A stretch of DNA of 64,000 bases. Origin: Anaspis maculata. Taxonomy: Eukaryota; Arthropoda; Insecta; Coleoptera; Scraptiidae. The stretch covers positions 61,687,416-61,751,415 of the forward strand of contig OX421966.1 in assembly GCA_949128115.1 (NCBI GenBank), written 5' to 3'. Shown in pieces: positions 46,101 to 55,100 of the stretch; the first letter of the stretch is position 1; each line of letters opens with the position of its first letter. The notes under the pieces were generated by a model that was not told where the DNA came from, ran no database searches, and was given only the letters and a program-made list of their open reading frames with translations. A program made the position numbers and the translations under genes.

Positions 46101-49100
46101 GGACTGGCTGATCGGAAGAAGATCCAAGTTATCCATGGAAAACAAACTGATCTTGTACAAGGTGTCGCTAAAACCCATCTGGACTTACGGGATCCAGTTG
46201 TGGGGGTCTACATGTAACTCCAACATCGAGATACTGCAGAGATTTCAGTCAAAAACCCTAAGATCAATTTTGAATCCACCTTGGTATACAACAAACAAAG
46301 AAATCCACCAATATTTGGACATTGAAGAAGTCAACGCAGTGATAACAAGATTGAGCCAATCGTACATCAGTCGCCTGGACGGCCACCCGAATTCTCTAGC
46401 GAGGAATCTCTTGAGGGTCTCAGGGAACAGAAGACTTAAGAAGTGTAGACCGATGGACTTGCCTGCGCGATTTTTGTGATCCGCCGTTTCACGTTGAAGG
46501 GCTGTGTTGTCATCAAATCAACATAAATTCGCGTTTGTGTTGTGTCTGGGTTTTTGTTGGGTGCGTCAGTGGACGGACTCCATATCAAGTCATGTAAACT
46601 GTTTTATTTTATTTTGTTGTATTGTTTATTTTATATATACATAAGTTTTACTAAATATCTTTACCGATAGATTGTAAAATATTCCACAGCTGTCAAATAA
46701 AAAAAAAAAATAAAAAAAAAATGCGTCATATTATTTTGAAAAAATTTCATAGATTATGATTTTCTCCAAAAAGCAAGTGGGGTATCTTTTTCTACTGAAT
46801 CGAGTACAGCAAACACGATTATGACCTCCATTTCCAAGTTTGGTTTGAAAATTGCGAAATTGTACAAGTGAAATCTTGTAAAAGTGACGTGGCGTGAAAG
46901 TCTCTGCCAGAATAATGTTCACGCTGTCAAATTTAGCAGAAAGAGATACCCACTTCACTTCTTTTTTCAATTTCACAATTTGACATTAGACAGGTTATTG
47001 TGACTTTGTCATAATTCACTATTTTTGTAACCACCACGGCAAGTGTAATGTGGTTTTCTATTTAAACGAACAGGAGCAATTTCATTCCAAATTTAGCTTG
47101 TCTTGTCACGCGGTTCTTACAAACTAACCAGAAACAATATTTCACGAGCGTTTTTCAAAAACCGAAAAATTTTACAGCTGCGTTTAATTTTTTTGGAAAT
47201 TGTCAAAATTTTGACATTTTCCAAAGAGCCAACGGGGTATCGTTTTTCACTAAATCAAGCACGGCAAACACGATTACGATCACTATTTCCACGTTTTGTT
47301 TGAAAATCGCAAAATATTTGAGTGAAATATTGTAAAAATCACGTGACGTGGCTACCAGAATAGTCTGAAGTTTTTGAGTTTTGTTTTACCGTTCGTGTAA
47401 CGTTTTTTCAGCAGAGGAATTACAAGATGAGCAACCAAAAGGAGATGTTGAAAAAGTCGTGGCAAACCCGACTGAAAATGGTGTGAATCGGCAGCCGGAA
47501 GATGATGATAACGACGGTATCGGAAACCCGATCAATGAGCAACAAACTGATTTGACTGATTTGGAACAAGCCATGAAATTACAGCCAAAATTTGAAATAC
47601 CTGGTAAGCTCTAGCATTTGAGTGGTTCAATAGTTTTCAGTCATGAATTGTAGTTTACTTCAAATCGTAGCTCTGATTTATTAATCTCATTTTGTTCCGA
47701 GTTTTCAAGTAGTTCCTCTTTGAAACAGGGCGGGGTTTTTTAACCAAGCCGGCCGCTTACTGAATCAAGTGACGTGAAAAATTACTTCGAAATTCGAACT
47801 TCTTCAATGCATTTCAACAATAAACGATATCACACGTTGTATTTTCAAAAACCGCAAAACTTGAAGCTATTGTTCAGTTCAGTACCGTATGATCAAAAAC
47901 TTTCCTCCTCTAGGCAGGCTGTGGCCTGGCCAAGATCAGCCTTGTTTGCCTGCCAATGGCCAGACCACAACCTACCTAGAGGAGGAAAGTTGTTGATCAT
48001 ACGGTATAGACAATACAAATAGAAAATACCATATGTGTCGTCACGGATCTTTACGGTTGCGTAGGAACCAGGCGAGTCCATCATTCAAAAAAAGGTTGGC
48101 TGATTTTTGATGCCCCAATATCCGTGACGACGGTGGTGATAACATATGGTTTTCTCTATTTGTATTGTCTATACAAAAGTATGCCCCACTTGTCATTGGA
48201 AAAAAAACTTTGACAGCTACGACATTTTCTGGCAAACTGTAAAAATTCGACGTTTTTGAAAACGAAAACTGGGTTATCGTTTTCTTACTGAATCAGGCAC
48301 GACGAATACTGATCTGGAATTGATTTTCATTGTACCTACGCGGTTCTGACTAGACAAACTGATCAATCATTTTCAAAAATCACATCGTTTGATAGAGTTT
48401 TTTCAAGTATCTCTCGTGACTAATTGGTCGGTTTCTCAACCGACTTTTGGACAAAAACAAAAAATGTTTCCAGAAACATGAATAAGCTTGTGTACAATTC
48501 AATCGCAGACGATACTCAACTTCTTTATTTCCAAAATCTTCTTCAGCTGTCACTTTTTTTTTTAAACTGTCAAAATCTGATGAAATAATACGTGACATAT
48601 ATTGCTTTTCACTGAAGCAATCACGAGCAGTACGATTCTAATCTCGATTTTCATGTCACGAGTTCCTCACGAGGAAAATTCTTCGATTTTTCGAAATGTA
48701 CACAACTTCTCAGTTTCAATTTTTTTTTAATTTGACAGCTGCGTCACTTTTTGGCGAACTGTCAAAACTCTACGTTCTCAGAAATGGCAAATGGGTTGTC
48801 GTTTCCTGTAAGACCAGAGCCAGACGATTCCGAGATCAGTTTTTATATCACGTGGTTTTCCGAAAAGAAACAATAATTGACGAATTGCAAGAGTTAAAGT
48901 TGAGCAAAAGTTTTTATCTCAAACAATGAAAAAATGTTATAGACGTGAAGCTCATGTCCAGCTTAGTACGAAACGATATCCCATTGGTCATTGTTCAACA
49001 TTGCTCAATGTGACAGCTGCGTCACTTTTTTTTTCGATCTCTAAAAAATTTCTATCTCACAGAATAAAGGGATATTATAAACTTGAAGCTTGTCTCCAAT

Positions 49101-52100
49101 TTATTATTGAGCGATATCCAACTTGTTATTTTCAGAACTGAATTCATCTGAAACGGCATTTTTTGAAAGTTTCATAATTGCCATCCGGTTCTCACGTGAT
49201 AGATTTGTCAATGTCTCAACACTCTCAACAGTTTTTGACACAAACAATAAAAAACGAAATTATTAACTTGAGGCTCAAGTCTCAAGTTCAATTTAGTCTG
49301 ACAGGATGCCCAACTTGCTATTTTCAAAACTTCTTTCATTTGACAGGTGCGTCACTACAAAAAAGCATCAAAATCCGATTTTTTCGAAAACGGCAAGTGA
49401 CAAATATCGCTTTCCACACAAAAGCCAGCACGACCAATACAATTCTGAAATAATTAAATTTCTGGTAGTTTTCACCCTTAGGAGTACAGAGAATTTATTT
49501 CCAATTTACCGTTGTCAGTAAAAACATGCAACACTGTGTACACAACATTACTTGTTATCGAGTTTTTGGTTTAACAATGCTTGTGGTCTATCAACTAAAA
49601 CTATTGATTTAGTTGAGAATAAATCTGATTCTGATCCAGCCTACTTGTAAAGACCATAAAGGCATGAAACTTCGGTATAATACCAACTACCTAACCATAG
49701 CCTACTCAACAAGCCATAATTCATCCTAGCTTTAGCGGTGAGCGTAAAAATGTCTCTAATTATGACAAAAATATGCAATTTTGTGTGTGGACTTATGAAA
49801 GTATCAGAAAAGTTGTTGGACGGAGAGGCAAAGAAAGTGATTTCAATTTTTCATTTTTTTCAACTTCATTTCTTTTCAATAATTTTTTTTTGTTCCTGAA
49901 ATGATTCGAGATTTTGGACTTAAATTTTTCATCACGGTAAATAATTGGTCAGTCCAAGAAACGCAAAATACGTGAAAAAATTGTTTGAGAAGAAATCATA
50001 TTATCCCACTTGTCATTATTAAAAACAAACTCAATTTGACAGCTGCTTCACTCTTTGGAAAAACTGTCAGAACTCGACGGTTTCGGTAACGGCCAGGGGG
50101 CCAATTTTCTACTCTTCGCAACTTTAAGAAACGTTAAGAAACGTTCGCAAGTTTGCGATTTCTGTAAATTCCAATTTTTGAGCCGTCGTTTCTTTGCGTA
50201 TGCGCATAGATGCGCACGTTTTCATACGTTTTGCTGCGAGCGGACCTGGGCCGGTGCGGGGCCAATTTTTTACTCTTCGCAATTTTAAGAAACGTTCGCA
50301 AGTTTGCGATTTCTGTAAATTCCAATTTTTGAGCCGTCGTTTCTTTACGTATGCGCATCGGTGCGCATGTTTTCATACGTTTTGCTGCGAGCGGACCTGG
50401 ACAGGCGCAAGTCACTTTGCGTATACGCTTCTATGATGAAGTGAGGTTAGGTATAAATGTTTTCAATGAAACAAACGACATTGCTGAAGGTATATGTGGC
50501 GATCATTGCGCCGAGGCAGGCGGGAAATGAGATACAGCACGGAATAACTCCACGAATGCGTCCTAATACAGGTTTCCTCAAAAGAGAGATGGAGAATCTG
50601 CGATTCCGCGCAGCTGTTTTCGGCACGTTCTGCGCACAGTGTGCCATGAGTGATCGCGCCATTTGTATTTACATTGGTCCGCCGTGTTAAAAGTGCGTTT
50701 CATTTTTTTAATTTTGAAGCCAACCATACTGGGAAAGTCGCTCAAAAATATAACGAACTTCTCAATGAATATTGCAAATGAATATTCCGCAGAGAAGAAT
50801 TTGCCAGAAAGCCATTTGATGCGCGTATACAACTATTTTCATAATGGATATATCAACGATATATGGACGTGCGCAGAAAGCACAGGGCCGCTATTCTTGA
50901 ATCGTGTGAGAGAAGTCCCTGGGAGTTTTATATAATCCGTACTACACTTCTGTAGCGAAAGTTGCCTAAAAACCACGATTTTAGGCAACATTCGCTACAT
51001 CAGTGTACTGCGGAATGTATTTTACTCCCAGGGACTTTTCTCACGCGATTCAAGAATAGCGGCCCAGGTAAATGCGTGTCCCATGTCCCACTTTTAATAT
51101 TTTTTATGGTGTATTATGGCCATCACTATAAATTTGAAGTGTTTGATGCAAAAATGTGGCCAAGTGTACCCTTGAATTAATGATACTTGATGAACTAAGC
51201 AGAAAGCTCCCTGCTGTTATAACGCTGAAGGGCTTGTGGTTCTTTTTGCTTCTTCGAGTGTCACGTCGTATTTTATGGATCCATGCTTAGGGACACATTC
51301 GCTGTATAACTTGTGGACTTGCATAGTGGCCCACAACATTTATTTCCCATAACTACTTGTGAAAACTGTATAAATACCAATAATAACACCATCAAAACAC
51401 ACGTTCGGCTTATGGAATCGGGGCAATGTTGGCACACTAGGACTGCGACGATTTACTGCGCAATCGAACGTGACGTCACGGGCCAGAAAGAGACGCTCAA
51501 TTTAGGAAACCTGTATTATATGCATTTACTCACATATAATTATTCCGTAATGAAGGATTTTCTCTTGGGGTAGATTTTTGGACACAAATAAGTAAAAACT
51601 CTAGGTCTACCAACTCTATGATTTGTGCCCAAAAATCTACCCCAAGAGAAAATCCTTCATTACTAAATCCAAATGGACAAGAATCAGAATCAAAATATAA
51701 TTATTCCTTTATTTGAACATTTTTATCGCATATTTTGATAGTTTTTAAGTAGATAAATACTGCATACTGAAACAAAGAAAAAACGTTCCAATAATATGGT
51801 GCATTTTCAGATCAGGGTAACACAGTCATACAAACTGTTATTTCGACTTCAATGGATAGCTCTTGTAGCCTCGTCAATGTAGAATCAAATTATAAAGATT
51901 GTTTAACTACAGGGTGTTTGAAAAAGCTCTAAAAAAAATTACATAAAGATAACTGAAAAATGCTGTTTTTCTTATGAATAAGTAATTTTCGTTGGTGTGA
52001 AAGTGGTGGTTGCCTTCAATTGCCATCAAAGTTTTTGATGACATTGTGTCAGTGGACCATTTATCCTCACAGAAACATTGAAATATCCTGCGACTATATG

Positions 52101-55100
52101 ACTCTGCAGTTGGTCAATTTTTTTTTCAAGAGTATTTTCAATAATTTTGCTGTAACTTTTTTTAATATAATAGGTGAATAGGTGATAAATCAGGTCAAAC
52201 TTGAAAAAATCATGGGCTATGGTGAGTGTGGTAAATGAATGTGATAATATTCAATGACTACCTCTTCCTAATGAAAAAAAAAAAAGAAAAAAAAAAGAAC
52301 TGCCCTCCAATAGGATTTGAACCCGAGATCTCTCGCATGGGAGTTCATGTCCAGCTAGCTGAGCTACTTCGCCCACGGTACGGCGCTTGGAACCTTCAGC
52401 AGGCTTAGTGTGGCTGGAATAGATAGTGCACCAATAATAATTGCAACGTTGCCGGGTCTACCATACGTTTATTTACGAAGACTCAATTCGAACATTTTTC
52501 GCTTTGCGAACAGTGGTCAAAAATTGGCAAACGGAAACGTATACGTAAATCGTCGTACGCAAATTTGCGCATACGCAACTTTACGTATATTTTCAAAAAT
52601 TGGCCCCCAGCGGTTTCGGTGGGCTATCGTTCTAGTGGATTTTCGGCAAGTTTTTATGTTGAAATAATAAAATGAGACTGAAAACATGAAGCTTAGCTTA
52701 TGAAATAACCACACAAAACCATGTCCCACTTGTCATTCAGAATTAAAAAAAAATCATTTGGACAGCAGCGTCTTTTTTTTGGAAAATTCAAAATTTGCTG
52801 TTTCTAAAAACTAAGAGTGGGTTTTCGTTTTTTTTTTTATGATCAGACACGATAGGATACTATTCCAAAGTTGATTTTAAATTTTCTTCTGGCGCAGTTC
52901 CAACGGTACCGCAATTATTATTTGATCATTTCCACTGCTGTATTTGACAGCTGCATGTTTTTTTGGAGTATCAAAAATTTACGTTTTTGACAATGGCAAG
53001 CGAGGTATCGTTTTTTGACTTGAGAGTGATCACGAGAAATACGATTCTGAAATCGAATTTCACAACCTGACCTGACAAATGAGTCACTTTCTGAACAGTC
53101 TCTCCCTAAGCATACTTTTTTTCCATTCGTTTATTCAACGTCGCGGCCTATTTCCGCAACGAGGCCTAACGCCGACGCCGGTGAATGCTTTCCTCCATTA
53201 TACCGGCAATTTTGCCTAACCCCTGTGTGTTTTAACACAGGGTAGGGATTTTTAACGACCACCAACATCGCATGGGGTCGGCACCATCGTTTGTATTTCA
53301 CGTGCTATGCGACAAACGGCGCGTCTTGCATTTAGAAAATCCGTCCCCGGCGGGGAGCGAGCCCGCGACCTCTGGTGTGGTAGTGGAGTGGTAACCATCA
53401 CCACACCACAAGCTCCTCCATACATTTTTGTTGAATTAACGTAAAATCAACGTCCATTGGTAATATAAACGTTATACATTGAACTTTCTAACGTAGCCCC
53501 AAGGTGGAAACCACTTCAACTAGGTACTCCTTTTTATTACGCCACTTCCTAACGTCAATAAAAAGATTGCTCAATTGTCCAATTTACAACGTTTGGGAAA
53601 CGTAAAAAATGATGTTGATATATCCGAAAATTTTAGCTTTACTGAAACGTTTCTCGGTTACAAATTCACTGTTGCTGGATTATTCAGGTGAATTAATGAC
53701 GTTATGGAAGCGTTTGCGAGCCAATGTATTTTTCCAAATGATTTCTGATGTTGGAAAAACCTTGAAATATAACCCTGAATCAGTTTTGCATTTTCACCAT
53801 CAAGAAAACGGAAAAGAATACTTATACAGGGTGTTCGGGTATGGTTATTACAAACTTTGAGGGATGATTTCCCATCAAAAATAAAGCCGAAAGAACAAGA
53901 AACTCATAGTCCTAAAATGCTTCCTTGAAAAGATACAGGGTGTTGAAGTTGACTTTTTCAAATCGTTTTTTCACCGTAACTTTTGAACCATCAGACGGAT
54001 TCCAATCAAATTTGATCCAAAGTTTAGTCAACTGAGTCTCCATCGAATAATAATACCACAATGCATCGAAAATTTCTGGGGGCGTAGATATTAGGAGACT
54101 GTCCTCTATTTTCGCCCCATTTTCATCTTCCCTAATTATTTTTCAAAATTGTTGATATTTTCGGATTTCACGTTCAATTTAGAAGAAAAAGTTACTCTTG
54201 CAAAATTTTGATTAGAGGCTTCATTCTCCAGATATTTGGGTTTGAAAAATCGGAAAACAACACAAAATCGCCACTTTTCAGGGCCCAAATTGTTTTTTCT
54301 GGAAAACTTCATGTTTCTCAACGAAAATGGTAGTTTATCAACTTAAAACACTCAGAAAACTCATTCCAGTTGACGAATCATAGGTTTTCTTGAATTTTAA
54401 TTTATAGGTCCAAGAAAGTGGCGATTTCGAGCAGTTTTCCAATGGTTCAATCCCAAATATCTCGAAAACCAAGCCCTTTATCAAAATTGCAATGCAAGAG
54501 TAACTTTTTCTTCTAAATTGAACGTTGAATCCGAAAATATCAATCAATGGGGTACTTGCCAATGAAACAGATTTGACTGGAAATACTTTCAATCATCAAC
54601 AAGAGTAATAAAGAGTATTTCCTGAAAATTTCTGGAAAATATATCCATTGGTTGAAAAGATTTTTTTTTTATTTTTCAAAATGTTGGTAACAGTAGGGAA
54701 ACGTCAGTGGGATTTTCATATCTGTATTTTTCAAATATTGTAATGTCACTCCAACAGTTTTTTGAGTTTCCAATCCAACAGTGCTGTTGGTTTAGTTTTT
54801 AGTATATTTGTGACGTCACAAATAAATTTTTGAAACACGCATCACGGCCGCAATTTTGGGAATTTAGGAAAAAGAAAAAATACGGGTACATTATTTTTAA
54901 TCACACTATTGATTAAGCCAATAAAAAAAATTGGGCAAGTACCCCATTATCATTATCAATTTTGGAAAATAATTAAGAAAGATAAAAATAGGGACGAAAA
55001 TAGGGGACAGTCCCTTATTATCTACGCCCCCAGATTTTTTTGATAAATTGTGGCATTATTATTCAATGAACACTCATTTGACTAAACTTTGGTTCAAATT

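Larger units (their letters stand above)
42200..46720 (+). mobile_element. Jockey-clade non-LTR retrotransposon, nearly intact
   Basis: This 4.5-kb element has a 5' leader, two open frames, a short 3' UTR and an A-rich tail (46697-46720). The 12-bp target duplication ATGCGTCATATT stands at 42188-42199 and 46721-46732. The related B1 intron at about 16683 shows the empty site. It lies in the same direction as B2. Apart from one premature stop in ORF2 the coding sequence is open, so the insertion is young. Confidence 0.92.
47604..49550 (+). repeat. B2 intron 4, diverged intron repeats
   Basis: TTTGACAGCTGCGTCACTTTTT recurs near 48733 and 49013, with ACTTGTCATT and CGATATCCCA motifs. No cassette exon with acceptor, acidic core and donor is seen here. 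Confidence 0.55.
50092..52607. mobile_element. Composite insertion with GGGGGCCAATTTT ends
   Basis: The left junction reads CGGCCAGGGGGCCAATTTTC. The right junction reads GAAAAATTGGCCCCCAGCGG. Both outer sides continue the B intron repeat, and CGGTTTCGGT occurs on each side (50078-50087 and 52609-52618). Other elements lie inside. The internal match between the two ends is short, so the superfamily is unclear. Confidence 0.5.

Noticed and set aside
52301..52378. Functional tRNA gene on the minus strand
   Set aside because: Weak acceptor and T stems and no clear anticodon loop.
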